Notes: generated by a model from the sequence alone, not told the origin. A stretch of DNA of 64,000 bases from Sansalvadorimonas sp965221135 (GCA_965221135.1 CBDCRZ010000106.1:434001-498000), one strand, 5' to 3'. Positions 34,419 through 44,889 are shown, numbered from the stretch's first letter. Translations and numbers: made by a program.

Positions 34419-35831
34419 ATGAGTAACCTTCAAAATTTGGGGACGCAGCCGGTGGGGCGGTTGTTGTGGCGCCTCTCCCTGCCTGCCTGTGCCGGCCTGC
34501 TCTCCATCATGCTGTACAACCTTGTGGATACGATTTTTATCGGCCACTACGCAGGTTCCCTGGCCATTGCCGGTATCTCGGTGGTTTTGCCCATTGCCAT
34601 GCTGCTGCCCACTCTTGGTATGTCGATCGGCATCGGCAGCAGTTCGGTTATATCCCGGGCGCTGGGGGCGAAAGATTATGATCTGGCCCAGCGCACCTTT
34701 GGTAATGCGCTTTCTTCAACGGTGCTGATAGGCACTGCTGTTGTTGCACTCTGTCTTTTATTTACTGATCAGGTGTTGTCTGCTTTTGGTGCGAGGGGTG
34801 AGTTACTGCCTTACGCTCGCGTTTATTACAGTACTGCGCTTCTGGGTATTCCCTTTCTGGGGCTGTGGATGTGTCTGAATAATATTCTGCGGGCTGAAGG
34901 GCATAGTCGTCAGGCAATGATTGGCATGTGGTTTTCATCCCTGCTGAATGTTGCGCTGGATGCCTGGTTTATTGTCGGGCTGGATATGGGTTTGAAAGGG
35001 GCCGCAGTTGCGACGGTCATCTCCCAGATTTGCGGGTTGCTGTTCTCTCTGAACTTTTACTACCGCAAGCGTAGTGTGCTGCGTTTTTCATGGAAAACTT
35101 TTTGGTGGGAATCGCGAATCATTAAAGAGATATTTGCTCTGGGTTCATCCAGTCTGGCCCGGCAGGGTGCCAGCAGCATTATGGTGGTAGCACTGAACTA
35201 TAACCTTTATCTCTACAGCGGTGCTGTGGGTGTGGCTGTTTATGGTGTGTTGCAGCGTATCTTCGCGGTGTTGTATGTACCCAGTCTGGGTGTGACCCAG
35301 GGTTTTCTGCCTGTTGCCGGATTTAACTACGGCGCCAGGAACTATGCCCGGGTGAAAGAAGTGGCGCTGGTTGCCGTGAAATTTGTCACCCTGCTTAACC
35401 TTGTACTGGGTCTTGTGGCATTCGTTTTTCCGGAAGAGTCGATTCGTGTGTTCACCGATGATCCGGTCATTATTGAACATGGTGTACAGGGGCTAAGGAT
35501 TATTACCCTGTTCATGGCGCTGGTGCCGTTGCAGTTGATTGGTAGTGCATACTTTCAGGCGGTGGGTAAGGCGCGATCGGCTATGTTTCTGTCCATGACA
35601 CGGCAGATCTTTATACTGATTCCACTGATTTTTATTTTGGGGAACTTCTATCAGATGAAGGGTGTCTGGCTGGCGTTTCCCGTGTCGGATGCCCTGGCCT
35701 GTCTGTTGGTGATGGCGTTTCTGCGCAAAGAGTGGAAGAAGCTAAACCTGGCTATTGAAGACCAGGTTAGTGAAAAGCAGTCCACTTTAGAGAAGGGCGA
35801 ACCATCAGGCAGCCCACAAGTAGCTGCCTGA
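34419..35831 (+). CDS. MATE-family multidrug/toxin efflux transporter
   Basis: The 470-aa protein has the 12-helix MATE layout. The N-terminal half has PVGRLLWRLSLPACAGLLSI and LYNLVDTIFIGHYAGSLAIA (helices 1-2); both halves have SSVISRALGAKD- or GFLPVAGFNYGARNY-type motifs. MATE proteins export cationic drugs or metabolites with Na+ or H+. The closest family flavour is the DinF/NorM-like bacterial branch. Substrate unknown. Confidence 0.93.
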   Translation: MSNLQNLGTQPVGRLLWRLSLPACAGLLSIMLYNLVDTIFIGHYAGSLAIAGISVVLPIAMLLPTLGMSIGIGSSSVISRALGAKDYDLAQRTFGNALSSTVLIGTAVVALCLLFTDQVLSAFGARGELLPYARVYYSTALLGIPFLGLWMCLNNILRAEGHSRQAMIGMWFSSLLNVALDAWFIVGLDMGLKGAAVATVISQICGLLFSLNFYYRKRSVLRFSWKTFWWESRIIKEIFALGSSSLARQGASSIMVVALNYNLYLYSGAVGVAVYGVLQRIFAVLYVPSLGVTQGFLPVAGFNYGARNYARVKEVALVAVKFVTLLNLVLGLVAFVFPEESIRVFTDDPVIIEHGVQGLRIITLFMALVPLQLIGSAYFQAVGKARSAMFLSMTRQIFILIPLIFILGNFYQMKGVWLAFPVSDALACLLVMAFLRKEWKKLNLAIEDQVSEKQSTLEKGEPSGSPQVAA

Positions 35832-35864
35832 TAGTGCCTGTTTTTTACTGTTAGACTTTTACTG

Positions 35865-38186
35865 TTAGAGAATGCGATCTGAGCCTTGCGCCGGGGTCAG
35901 GCTGACTGCAACTGACTTTGAGGTAGGCGTAAAACTCTGGTCGCCGTAGCTGCCAAGAGGCACCAGTGGGTTAGCTTCAGGGAAGTAAGCGGCGACATTA
36001 CCTTTGGGTATGTCGTAAGGCACCAGCTTGAAGTTTTGAACCTCTCGCTTAACACCGTCTTTCCAGAAGGAGCGGATGTCGACCTGTTGCTCCGGCTGGA
36101 AGCCCAGCTCGCTGATATCATCCGGATTCATAAACAACACACGACGCTGCCCGTAAACACCACGATAGCGATCATCCATGCCATACACAGTCGTGTTGTA
36201 CTGATCGTGAGAGCGCATTGTCTGCATAACGAACAGGCGTTCCTCAGTCATGGCCGCTACATCTGCAGAGATAATCTGCTCTGGCAGATGGTGAGAACTG
36301 AATACTGCCTTGTTGTTGGCGGTATTCCAGGAACGTTCCCGTGCGGTATTGCCCAGATAAAAGCCACCGGGCTTTTGCAAACGCTGGTTGAAGTCAGTAA
36401 ATCCGGGAATGGTATCGGCGATCAGCTCACGAATACCATCGTAATGATTCACCAGTTCAAGCCATTGCACAGGCTTGTTGCCAACGGTGGCCTGGGCAAT
36501 GCCGGCAATAATAGCGGGTTCGGAACGCATCATCTCGGAACTTCTGGCGAGTACACCGCCGGAGGCATGCACCATGCTGAAGGAGTCTTCCACAGTAACC
36601 TTCTGTGGTTCCTTAGCCTCGCCCTGTTCATCAATATCGGTACGCCCAAGACACGGAAGAATCAGTGACTCTTCACCGGGCACAACATGGGAACGGTTCA
36701 GTTTGGTGGCAATGTTAACAGTCAGGCGACACTGAGACAGTGCCTGCTCGGTGACCGGAGTATCCGGTGTAGCAGCCGCAAAGTTGCCGCCCAGCCCGAT
36801 AAACACCTTACTGCGACCTTCAAGCATGGCCTGAATTGCTTCAACCGTGTTGTGGCCCTCATGGCGTGGCGACTGAATATTAAAGACCCGGTCCACAGCA
36901 TCCAGAAATGCCGTGTCAGGGCGCTCATTGATACCCATTGTGCGGTCACCCTGCACATTACTGTGACCACGAACCGGGCAGGCACCAGCACCGGGACGAC
37001 CGATATTGCCGCGCAGCAGCAACAGGTTCACCAGTTCCTGAATAGTTTGTACTGAGTGCTGATGTTGAGTCAGGCCCATAGCCCAGGTGCATATAGTTGC
37101 GTCGGACTGAGCGTAGATGTCTGCCACCTGCTCCAGCTCTTCACGGCTCAGGCCAGACTGCCCAGTGATTTTTTCCCAGGATGTGTCCTTAACCAGGCCA
37201 AGGTAATCATTCAGTTGCTCAGAGTGTTCAGCAATAAACTCATCGTCGAATACCGGCTTGTTGCCTGCATCCCGTGCCTGTTTGTCCAGAACGATAAGTG
37301 CTTTCACCATGCCGCGAATGGCCGCCATATCACCGCCAAGATTAGGCGACAGGTAAAGGCCAGAGATAGGCGTGGAGCCGTTGGACAGCATCTCTTTTGG
37401 ATCCTGCGGATTGGTAAAGCGTTCCAGTCCCCGTTCTTTCAGAGGATTGAAGCTGACAATTTTGGCGCCGCGTTTGGAAGCGTTGCGCAGAACATCCAGC
37501 ATTCGTGGATGGTTGGTGCCCGGGTTCTGGCCGAACACAAAGATGGCATCGGCTTTTTCAAAATCATGAATACTGACGGTCCCTTTGCCCACACCAATGG
37601 TTTGCTTGAGGGCAACACCGCTGGCTTCGTGACACATATTGGAACAGTCAGGGAAGTTGTTGGTACCGAAGGTGCGTACAAACAGCTGGTACAGGAACGC
37701 GGCTTCGTTGCTGGCCCGGCCTGAGGTGTAGAACTCGGCTTCGTCGGGGCTGTCCAGATCGTTCAGGGTTTTGGCGATCAGGGCAAAGGCATCCTGCCAG
37801 CTGATAGCGTCATAGCGGTCTGTTTCCCGGCTGTAGCGTACAGGGTGAGTCAGACGACCCTGGTATTCCAGAAAGTAATCACTCTGCTCTCTTAACCAGC
37901 TGACGGTGTGCTGCTGGAAAAACTCAGGTGTCACCAGTCGGGACGTAGCTTCCCAGGACACGGCCTTGGCACCGTTCTCACAGAACCGGAATGGTTTGTT
38001 TTCACCGTCTTCACCCCAGGCGCAGCCAGGGCAGTCAAAGCCATGGTCCTGGTTGGTTTTCAGAAGGGTGCGAACGTTCTTGAAAGCATTCTCACTTTTG
38101 AGCAGGTGTTTGGTGGTGCTGTTGAGAGCCCCCCAACCACCGGCTGACCCGGAGTAGGGTTCGATTTTGCTTTTGGCTTTGGTCAT
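35865..38186 (-). CDS. FdhF/YdeP-family molybdopterin oxidoreductase
   Basis: The 773-aa protein matches the YdeP type: a short N-terminal CPGCAW (C52, C55) and FRFCENGAKAVSWE, then Mo-bisPGD oxidoreductase motifs (FYTSGRASNEAAFLYQLFVR, FPDCSNMCHEASGVALKQ, IFVFGQNPGTNHPRML, HQHSVQTIQELVNLLLLRGN, IGRPGAGACPVRGHSNVQGD) and a C-terminal molydopterin dinucleotide-binding barrel. The N-terminal region has only a CxxC pair plus one more Cys rather than the four-Cys cluster of formate dehydrogenases. YdeP in E. coli is linked to acid resistance; the substrate is unknown. Cytoplasmic, no Tat signal. Confidence 0.92.
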   Translation of the reverse strand: MTKAKSKIEPYSGSAGGWGALNSTTKHLLKSENAFKNVRTLLKTNQDHGFDCPGCAWGEDGENKPFRFCENGAKAVSWEATSRLVTPEFFQQHTVSWLREQSDYFLEYQGRLTHPVRYSRETDRYDAISWQDAFALIAKTLNDLDSPDEAEFYTSGRASNEAAFLYQLFVRTFGTNNFPDCSNMCHEASGVALKQTIGVGKGTVSIHDFEKADAIFVFGQNPGTNHPRMLDVLRNASKRGAKIVSFNPLKERGLERFTNPQDPKEMLSNGSTPISGLYLSPNLGGDMAAIRGMVKALIVLDKQARDAGNKPVFDDEFIAEHSEQLNDYLGLVKDTSWEKITGQSGLSREELEQVADIYAQSDATICTWAMGLTQHQHSVQTIQELVNLLLLRGNIGRPGAGACPVRGHSNVQGDRTMGINERPDTAFLDAVDRVFNIQSPRHEGHNTVEAIQAMLEGRSKVFIGLGGNFAAATPDTPVTEQALSQCRLTVNIATKLNRSHVVPGEESLILPCLGRTDIDEQGEAKEPQKVTVEDSFSMVHASGGVLARSSEMMRSEPAIIAGIAQATVGNKPVQWLELVNHYDGIRELIADTIPGFTDFNQRLQKPGGFYLGNTARERSWNTANNKAVFSSHHLPEQIISADVAAMTEERLFVMQTMRSHDQYNTTVYGMDDRYRGVYGQRRVLFMNPDDISELGFQPEQQVDIRSFWKDGVKREVQNFKLVPYDIPKGNVAAYFPEANPLVPLGSYGDQSFTPTSKSVAVSLTPAQGSDRIL

Positions 38187-38381
38187 ATATCAGCCTGAGT
38201 TATCAATCATTTCAGCGCAGTTGACAGTGAGTTGTTGTATGGCCGAATGAGTGGATATCTGGAGAGTTGGCAGGATGGTATCACTGGTGAGGTTAGGTGG
38301 AAATACCTACGAACCTGCTATGGCGGACAGATGATGTATGAGCGACGATGGATGTGTTTAGAAAAGACAAACCTACAGAAT

Positions 38382-39056
38382 ATGACCACGCATATGACCA
38401 GGCTTATAACCAAGAGCTTTACACTGGAAAAGATAAGCGAGCCTGTAGTTGAAGAAGCGGCAGCTTTAATAATCACTGCATTCCAGGCAAGAGAACCACT
38501 GGCCATGCTGGGCGCTTCGGGCCAATCAGGTTCAGGAGAGAGTGAGTTCAAGGGCTATGTCATTCACTCAGGCCGCAAGTGTGTAGAGCAGGGGTTGGGG
38601 TGGGTTGCCAGATGCAACGAAACAGATGCCATTGTTGGTGCACTGATTGGCAGCGACCTGACAGATACCCTTCATTCAAAGGAGTTTATCAGTGAAGCGA
38701 AAAACGACCCGATTGGCTCCTTGATCGTTCAGCTCAACAGCGGCTTTTTCAAAGAAAAGACCGTCGAAAGCGGAACCTGGTTTAATATTAAGTTTGTGGC
38801 TGTCTCAGACTCATTTACAGGGCAGGGTGTTATTACAGATATCGTGACCAGAAGCCTCAAATGCGCAGCAGAAAAGGGTTTTTCATTTGCCCATGCTGAG
38901 GCCACCGGCAATATTTCACAGCATATTTTTATGAACAAGTTTGGCTTTGAAGAGAAGAACGCCATTGGTTATGGTGATTTTATTTTTAAGGGCTCCCATC
39001 CGTTTGCTGCTATCAAAGAGCACAAAAGCATCAAGCTGCTTATAAAAGGAATCTGA
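38382..39056 (+). CDS. GNAT-like N-acetyltransferase
   Basis: About 224 aa from the ATG at 38382 (the frame opens at 38232; the first 50 codons look non-coding, and another ATG lies at 38394; none has a clear RBS). Features are GWVARCNETDAIVGALIGSD, WFNIKFVAVSDSFTGQGV (a beta4/A-motif-like stretch, weak Gly pattern), LKCAAEKGFSFAHAEATGN and MNKFGFEEKNAIGYGDFIF, typical of GNAT strands 4-7. The substrate is unknown. Confidence 0.7.
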   Translation: MTTHMTRLITKSFTLEKISEPVVEEAAALIITAFQAREPLAMLGASGQSGSGESEFKGYVIHSGRKCVEQGLGWVARCNETDAIVGALIGSDLTDTLHSKEFISEAKNDPIGSLIVQLNSGFFKEKTVESGTWFNIKFVAVSDSFTGQGVITDIVTRSLKCAAEKGFSFAHAEATGNISQHIFMNKFGFEEKNAIGYGDFIFKGSHPFAAIKEHKSIKLLIKGI

Positions 39057-39110
39057 TTCCACTTCTACCCTTTCACTCTATGTGTGCTCTGGATGCCCCG
39101 GGCTTACATC

Positions 39111-39150
39111 ATAAAAAACGCCTATTGATGACTGTCATCAATAGGCGTTG
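39111..39150 (-). terminator. Rho-independent terminator after ettA
   Basis: AACGCCTATTGATGA and TCATCAATAGGCGTT form a 15-bp stem. On the minus strand it is followed by TTTTTTATG, so it terminates ettA. Confidence 0.9.
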
Positions 39151-39203
39151 GTGATTAAGCGGTATGGCTCTTTAGTTGGGGCAGTAGAGAACCATGCGAA
39201 ATA

Positions 39204-40871
39204 TCAGGCGTCGATACGCTTGTACTTCACGCGATGCGGGCCAGCGGCATCTTCACCCAGGCGCTCAACACGGTCGGCTTCATACTCGGTGTAGTTACCT
39301 TCAAAGAAGGTCACCCTGGAGTCACCTTCGTAAGCCAGAATGTGTGTGGCTACACGGTCAAGGAACCAGCGGTCGTGGGAAATCACCATGGCGCAGCCGG
39401 GGAAGGCCAGCATGGCTTCTTCGAGTGCACGCAGGGTTTCTACATCCAGGTCGTTGGAAGGTTCGTCCAACAGCAGTAGGTTACCGCCGTGCTTCAGAGT
39501 GGCAGCCAGTTGCAGACGGCCACGCTCACCACCGGAGAGTTCGCCAACACGCTTCTGCTGGTCACCACCTTTGAAGTTGAAACGACCGATGTACTTACGG
39601 GACTGCACTTCGTAGTTGTTGATGCGCAGAATATCCTGACCATCGGAGATGGCATCCCATACGGTTTTGCTGTCGTCCAGTTCATCACGCAGCTGTTGTA
39701 CGTTGGAGATCTTAACGGTGTCGCCCAGTTCGATAGAGCCGGCGTCAGGCTTTTCCTGACCGCTGATCATCTTGAACAGGGTGGTTTTACCAGCACCGTT
39801 ACCACCGATAATGCCGACGATGGCACCCTTGGGTACGCTGAAACTCAGGTCGTCGATCAGCAGGCGGTCGCCAAAGCCTTTGGAAATGCCTTTAACATCG
39901 ATAACCTTGTCGCCCAGACGGGGGCCGGGTGGAATGTAGATTTCGTTGGTTTCGTTACGGTTCTGGAATTCCTGAGACTGCATCTCTTCAAAGCGGGACA
40001 GACGCGCCTTGCTCTTGGACTGACGGCCCTTGGCGTTGGAACGTGCCCATTCGAGTTCCTGTGCCATTGCCTTGCGGTGAGCGTCCTGCTGCTTTTGTTC
40101 CGTTTGCAGGCGGGCTTCTTTCTGCTCCAGCCAGTTGCTGTAGTTACCTTCCCATGGGATACCGTGGCCACGGTCCAGTTCCAGAATCCAGTTGGCGGCG
40201 TTGTCGAGGAAGTAACGGTCGTGGGTGATGGCCACAACCGTGCCGGGGTATTCCAGCAGAAAGCGTTCGAGCCAGCCTACGGACTCTGCATCCAGGTGGT
40301 TGGTGGGTTCGTCCAGCAGCAGCATGTCTGGAGCAGACAGCAACAGACGACACAGGGCAACACGACGTCGCTCACCACCAGACAGGTTGGCAACGTTGGC
40401 ATCCCAGTCTGGAAGACGCAATGCATCAGCGGCTACGTCAAGCTTACGCTCAAGGTTGTGGGCATCGGCAGCCTGAATAATGTTCTCCCACTTGGCCTGC
40501 TCTTTCGCCAGCTTATCGAAGTCGGCATCAGGTTCAGCGTAGGCTGCGTAAACGGCATCCAGCTGCGTTTGCGCTTCTTTGATTTCGTTCAGGGCTTCTT
40601 CAACAACTTCACGAACAGTCTTGGAAGGGTCGAGCTCAGGTTCCTGTGGCAGGTAACCAACATTCAGTTCAGGTTGTGGGCGGGCTTCGCCATCAAATTC
40701 CTGGTCAACCCCTGCCATGATGCGCAGCAGAGTAGATTTACCAGCACCGTTAAGGCCAAGCACACCGATCTTTGCACCGGGGAAAAAGGACAGGGAAATG
40801 TCCTTAAGGATCGTGCGCTTTGGTGGCACGACCTTGCTTACCCGATTCATTGTATAGACGAACTGCGCCAT
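39204..40871 (-). CDS. ettA: Energy-dependent translational throttle protein EttA (ABC-F)
   Basis: The 555-aa protein has two ABC domains and no membrane part: Walker A GLNGAGKST and GGNGAGKTT, signatures NLSGGERRRVALCRLLL and ELSGGERGRLQLAATL, Walker B MLLLDEPTNHLD and LLLLDEPSNDLD, and the EttA-type P-site interaction linker (NAKGRQSKSKARLSRFEEMQ). EttA gates ribosome entry into elongation according to the ATP/ADP ratio. Normal length and standard N-terminus (MAQFVYTMNRVSKVVPPKR). Confidence 0.97.
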   Translation of the reverse strand: MAQFVYTMNRVSKVVPPKRTILKDISLSFFPGAKIGVLGLNGAGKSTLLRIMAGVDQEFDGEARPQPELNVGYLPQEPELDPSKTVREVVEEALNEIKEAQTQLDAVYAAYAEPDADFDKLAKEQAKWENIIQAADAHNLERKLDVAADALRLPDWDANVANLSGGERRRVALCRLLLSAPDMLLLDEPTNHLDAESVGWLERFLLEYPGTVVAITHDRYFLDNAANWILELDRGHGIPWEGNYSNWLEQKEARLQTEQKQQDAHRKAMAQELEWARSNAKGRQSKSKARLSRFEEMQSQEFQNRNETNEIYIPPGPRLGDKVIDVKGISKGFGDRLLIDDLSFSVPKGAIVGIIGGNGAGKTTLFKMISGQEKPDAGSIELGDTVKISNVQQLRDELDDSKTVWDAISDGQDILRINNYEVQSRKYIGRFNFKGGDQQKRVGELSGGERGRLQLAATLKHGGNLLLLDEPSNDLDVETLRALEEAMLAFPGCAMVISHDRWFLDRVATHILAYEGDSRVTFFEGNYTEYEADRVERLGEDAAGPHRVKYKRIDA

Positions 40872-40974
40872 CAGCGAATGCCTCTTGGAGGGAATGGATT
40901 CAAACGGATAAACATACTGAATACCATCCCCTTCGGCAATGTTTGTCAGGTTTTATTCAGCGCTATTTCTCTGC

Positions 40975-43266
40975 TCATTTTCTTCCGGGTATCCATCTGC
41001 CTAGAGCACTGCCGAAGTTACGCAGGCTCTGGGTCAGCCACCAGCACAGCTGTGCCTTTGGCATGACAGGAGTGTCATCACCTGGTGTTTGGGATTTAGC
41101 GACTGATTGCGCGTTCAGGTAGGCCCTTAGACTTCTCCGTTTTTTAGTCTCCTTATCGATACGTCCTGGTATTGTTTCCTCTGGTATAACCAGAAGAGGA
41201 ACAGCCTCTTCTCTTTCAATCAGTATTATCCCGTTGGGAAGAAGGCGGCTGTTTTTCATGGAAAACACTTCTCTTTCATGGGGGCTGCTGTTAGTAAAGC
41301 GAGCAATAGGTACCTGTGACAGACGATCTTCAATTAAACCTTCATTGACACCTTCTTCAGTAGTCAGGGAATAAATCTGATGCCCAGAATAAGCAGTTGG
41401 TAGAGCTTTTATTGACGATATCTCCGTGTCCATTTCGACCAGAGATTTGATGAGATCAGGTTGTCGATGGTCCATAAGTACCATGACAGGTGGGTACTCT
41501 CTAATTTCCTGGTATTGTGCAGAAATGCTTTCTCTTGCCTCTGTATCTATTTCTTCACTCAGGTGCTTAAGGATAGAGTCGGCAATTTCTTCATTCTCAG
41601 TGGTAATATCTTCACGGGTAATAGGAGTCAACCTGGGAGCTCTGGTCAGGCTGGATGAATAGGCATAGGCATACTGGGTCACTTGCTTAAAACCATTGCT
41701 TGAAAAGACTTTTGATTGCTGGGCTACATGTTTAGAAAGGGGATCTGAAGGCTGTGGCAGATGTAGTGCTTCATCGGGAAGCGCACGTTTTTCTCCTCTT
41801 TCCCCGGATGGCTTGTAAGTTTGCTGAATTTTAACACTTCCCACAGTCTGCTGGCGTGGGATTTCCAACACCCAGCGCATAGCTGAGTCAGAGGAAGAAA
41901 ACTGAACTCTGTCGACTAATGTGACCTCCAGAGTGTCAGGCTGGTTTTGGTCTAAGGACCAACCTGAAGAAGTTATATCCACCTTCTTTGGTGAAGCGCA
42001 TGCCGTTTGAAAAAATGGTTCGGGAGAGGCTTCCAACAAACCCCTGACATTGCGCTCCTCACTCCGTGTGCCTGTGGTCAGATTTTGATGTTGAGGTTTT
42101 GCAGGTAAGTCGTAGAGATAAGAGCTGTAAATGTAATGGAGAAGTGGACTGGCTTTGGGAGCCTGGCCGTTTTCCGAAGAGGAATTGTGCTGCCTTTGTT
42201 CTTTTCGCTGCTGCCTTTGTTCTTCTATAAAGTCCATTTTCTGTTGAGTTGTCAGGGTGAGTAAATCGTCAAGCTTCTTGTTGTCTTGTGCAGAGAGGTC
42301 AAGGCGTCTGTCGTGTTTCTGGGTGATAAGTACAAGTTTTTTGTCGCTTGTGAAGGCAATGGCCTCCACATTCTCAGTCATGGTTTTGGGTAGGAAGTTA
42401 AGTCTCTCGAGGCGATTGTTGTTAATTGTGTAGCGCTGGAGCTCAATAAGTTGCCGACTTATAGTATTGGCAATAACAATGGTGTTGTGATCCATGATGC
42501 CAACCTGGGAATTACGGTTGGCCTGCAGGTGGGCAATGAGGTGAGGTATATTATCGGTAATGCGATAGAGGGAAATGTAGTCACCATGCTGAAGATAAAA
42601 GAGATTCCCTCGTCCTCCTGTATAAAGAATTTTTTCTGTGCCGTTTAAATCCGGATCAGCCAGGTCACCATCTTTTACAATGGGCTTTGCCTTAATATCG
42701 GCTCCGCTGACAGTTGCTTCGCCCTCCAGCGGGATGGCCAGATATTCAGGCAAAGCCAGATAGTCAAACTCCGGGGCATTTTGCAGCCCGTCTTTTTTTT
42801 GTACCTGGTAGGCACTGGCAGCCTCCAGTACATTGGCGACCATTTGGGCTGTGCCTGTGAATTTCAGTGCTGGAGTTCTTTGGGCTGCTTCCCGGACTTG
42901 TGTTTCGGGTTGGGTATAAAGCTGGGGGTCGGTAACGATTGTTCTTCTTGTGAGGGAGGCTTGATTATCTGGTCGATGGTTACTGGAATGTTGTTTAGCG
43001 GCACCTTTGGAGCCTGGAGCTCTCTTGGGTGACGCTCGTTTTTTATCTCTGGTAGAGGGGTTGGTTAATTGCCTGACAGGTTGTGATTGTCCTGTGTCCG
43101 TTATACCCCCATCAAGTGTTTCCAAATTATGAGGAGGGGTGGGGCGAGTACCTTTTCCCCCTGCCTCAGCGATAGATGGAGTTTGTATCAGCAGAGTGCA
43201 TAGCATGCCCAAAATTGATTTTTTTAAGGCAGCAGCAGGAAAAGGCGAATTGAACATAAAGGGCAC
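40975..43266 (-). CDS. Large exported protein of unknown function (763 aa)
   Basis: An N-terminal signal peptide (AALKKSILGMLCTLLIQTPSI, cleavage near AEAGGKG) leads to a Pro/Ser/Lys-rich stretch. Next comes a segment with repeated short strand patterns (GNLFYLQHGDYISLYRITDN, VGIMDHNTIVIANTISRQLI, AIAFTSDKKLVLITQKHDRR) that could be a small beta-propeller. The C-terminal 350 residues are unassigned. The start could be the ATG at 43257 instead. No RBS stands out. Likely periplasmic or secreted. The 354-bp gap to glyA holds the divergent promoters. Confidence 0.7.
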   Translation of the reverse strand: MPFMFNSPFPAAALKKSILGMLCTLLIQTPSIAEAGGKGTRPTPPHNLETLDGGITDTGQSQPVRQLTNPSTRDKKRASPKRAPGSKGAAKQHSSNHRPDNQASLTRRTIVTDPQLYTQPETQVREAAQRTPALKFTGTAQMVANVLEAASAYQVQKKDGLQNAPEFDYLALPEYLAIPLEGEATVSGADIKAKPIVKDGDLADPDLNGTEKILYTGGRGNLFYLQHGDYISLYRITDNIPHLIAHLQANRNSQVGIMDHNTIVIANTISRQLIELQRYTINNNRLERLNFLPKTMTENVEAIAFTSDKKLVLITQKHDRRLDLSAQDNKKLDDLLTLTTQQKMDFIEEQRQQRKEQRQHNSSSENGQAPKASPLLHYIYSSYLYDLPAKPQHQNLTTGTRSEERNVRGLLEASPEPFFQTACASPKKVDITSSGWSLDQNQPDTLEVTLVDRVQFSSSDSAMRWVLEIPRQQTVGSVKIQQTYKPSGERGEKRALPDEALHLPQPSDPLSKHVAQQSKVFSSNGFKQVTQYAYAYSSSLTRAPRLTPITREDITTENEEIADSILKHLSEEIDTEARESISAQYQEIREYPPVMVLMDHRQPDLIKSLVEMDTEISSIKALPTAYSGHQIYSLTTEEGVNEGLIEDRLSQVPIARFTNSSPHEREVFSMKNSRLLPNGIILIEREEAVPLLVIPEETIPGRIDKETKKRRSLRAYLNAQSVAKSQTPGDDTPVMPKAQLCWWLTQSLRNFGSALGRWIPGRK

Positions 43267-43539
43267 TATCTGAATAAAGGGTAGTGAAGAGTTATAGACA
43301 GGGATATGTTCTTTTCAAGGGTGTAAAAAGGAGACGTATATAAATAAATTACTGTTTGATGGTCGTTTTTATCTAAATATACGTGTTCGTAAAGGTGATT
43401 TAACGGATTCTGTAGCATTATTTTTGTTAGAACTTTCTGATGAATGCTCTGGAGTTGAAGGCGTTATCAGGGTGAGATGAGTGAAAAGGTGACAATCCTA
43501 TTCAAACCAGCTCCAGGCAGGTGGCGGCGCAGCAGGCTA

Positions 43540-43620
43540 TCTATTTATTACGACTGTATTAAAATACGCGCCATCGCAGATTAACGAACACAGACCATAG
43601 AAATCTGACGGGGACAACCA
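43540..43620 (+). promoter_or_regulatory. Probable glyA promoter/leader
   Basis: TTACGACTGTATTAAAATAC contains a -10-like TAAAAT 60 bp before the ATG, and GGGGAC precedes the ATG. I looked for a glycine riboswitch and did not see one. The rest of 43267-43540 shows nothing I can identify. Confidence 0.35.
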
Positions 43621-44889
43621 ATGTTCAAAAACTACTCCAATATCGCCGATTACGATCCTGAACTGCAGGCGGCCATGACCGCTGAGTGCAAGCGTCAGGA
43701 AGAGCATATCGAGCTGATTGCTTCCGAAAACTACACCAGCCCACGGGTGATGGAAGCCCAGGGCAGTGCCCTGACTAACAAATACGCAGAAGGTTACCCT
43801 GGCAAGCGTTACTACGGTGGTTGCGAGCATGTTGATGTGGTTGAACAGCTGGCTATTGATCGTGCCAAAGAACTGTTCTCAGCCAAGTACGCAAACGTGC
43901 AGCCTCACTCCGGCTCTCAGGCCAACGCTGCCGTTTACATGGCTCTGTGCAAGCCAGGCGATACCATTCTGGGCATGAGCCTGGCCCACGGCGGTCACCT
44001 GACCCACGGTGCCAAGGTGAGTTTCTCTGGCCGTATTTATAATGCCGTTCAGTATGGCCTGCACCCTGAAACTGGCGAAATCGACTACGAAGAAGTCGAG
44101 CGTCTGGCTCTGGAGCACAAGCCAAAGATGATTGTGGCTGGCTTCTCTGCCTACTCCCGTGTCGCTGACTGGGCACGCTTCCGTGAGATTGCCGATAAGA
44201 TTGATGCGTATCTGTTTGTAGATATGGCTCACATTGCCGGTCTGGTTGCTGCTGGCGTTTACCCAAGCCCAGTGCCTTTTGCTCACGTCTGCACCACTAC
44301 CACGCACAAAACCCTGGGTGGCCCACGTGGCGGCCTGATTGTGACCGGCCTGGAAGACGAAGACCTGCACAAGCGACTGAACTTCTCTGTATTCCCTGAA
44401 AGCCAGGGTGGCCCTCTGTGTCACGTGATAGCCGCCAAGGCTGTTTGCTTCAAGGAAGCGCTGGAAGACGATTATCAGAGTTATCAGGCGCAGGTTGTGA
44501 CCAATGCCCGGGCAATGGCTGATGCACTGCTGGAACGTAAGATCAATATCGTTTCCGGTGGTACCGACGATCACCTGTTCCTGGTAGACCTGATCGGTAA
44601 AGAGTACTCCGGTAAAGACGCCGAAGCGGCTCTGGGTCTGGCGAACATCACAGTGAACAAGAACTCTGTTCCTAACGACCCGCGCTCTCCATTTGTTACC
44701 AGTGGTCTGCGTCTGGGTTCTCCGGCTATTACCCGTCGTGGTTTTAATGCTGAAGATACTGCCAAACTCGGCCACTGGATTGCCGATGTTCTGGACAGCA
44801 TCGGTCAGGACAACCACGACCAGGTTATCGCTGATGTGAAGGCTCAGGTTCTGGAAATCTGCGGTCGTCTGCCTGTTTACGGTGACTGA
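43621..44889 (+). CDS. glyA: Serine hydroxymethyltransferase
   Basis: The 422-aa protein interconverts serine and glycine with tetrahydrofolate, feeding one-carbon metabolism. Hallmarks are EEHIELIASENYTSPRVMEA, NKYAEGYPGKRYYGGCEHVD, the PLP-lysine motif TTTHKTLGGPRGG (Lys near residue 230) and NKNSVPNDPRSPFVTSGLRL. Length and start are standard. Confidence 0.98.
   Translation: MFKNYSNIADYDPELQAAMTAECKRQEEHIELIASENYTSPRVMEAQGSALTNKYAEGYPGKRYYGGCEHVDVVEQLAIDRAKELFSAKYANVQPHSGSQANAAVYMALCKPGDTILGMSLAHGGHLTHGAKVSFSGRIYNAVQYGLHPETGEIDYEEVERLALEHKPKMIVAGFSAYSRVADWARFREIADKIDAYLFVDMAHIAGLVAAGVYPSPVPFAHVCTTTTHKTLGGPRGGLIVTGLEDEDLHKRLNFSVFPESQGGPLCHVIAAKAVCFKEALEDDYQSYQAQVVTNARAMADALLERKINIVSGGTDDHLFLVDLIGKEYSGKDAEAALGLANITVNKNSVPNDPRSPFVTSGLRLGSPAITRRGFNAEDTAKLGHWIADVLDSIGQDNHDQVIADVKAQVLEICGRLPVYGD

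Noticed and set aside
39489..41066. 525-codon plus-strand frame opposite ettA
   Set aside because: Antisense of a highly conserved ABC-F gene; its sequence matches no family and follows third-position bias of ettA.
43480..43620. Glycine riboswitch upstream of glyA
   Set aside because: No tandem aptamer-like conserved motifs could be seen in the short leader.
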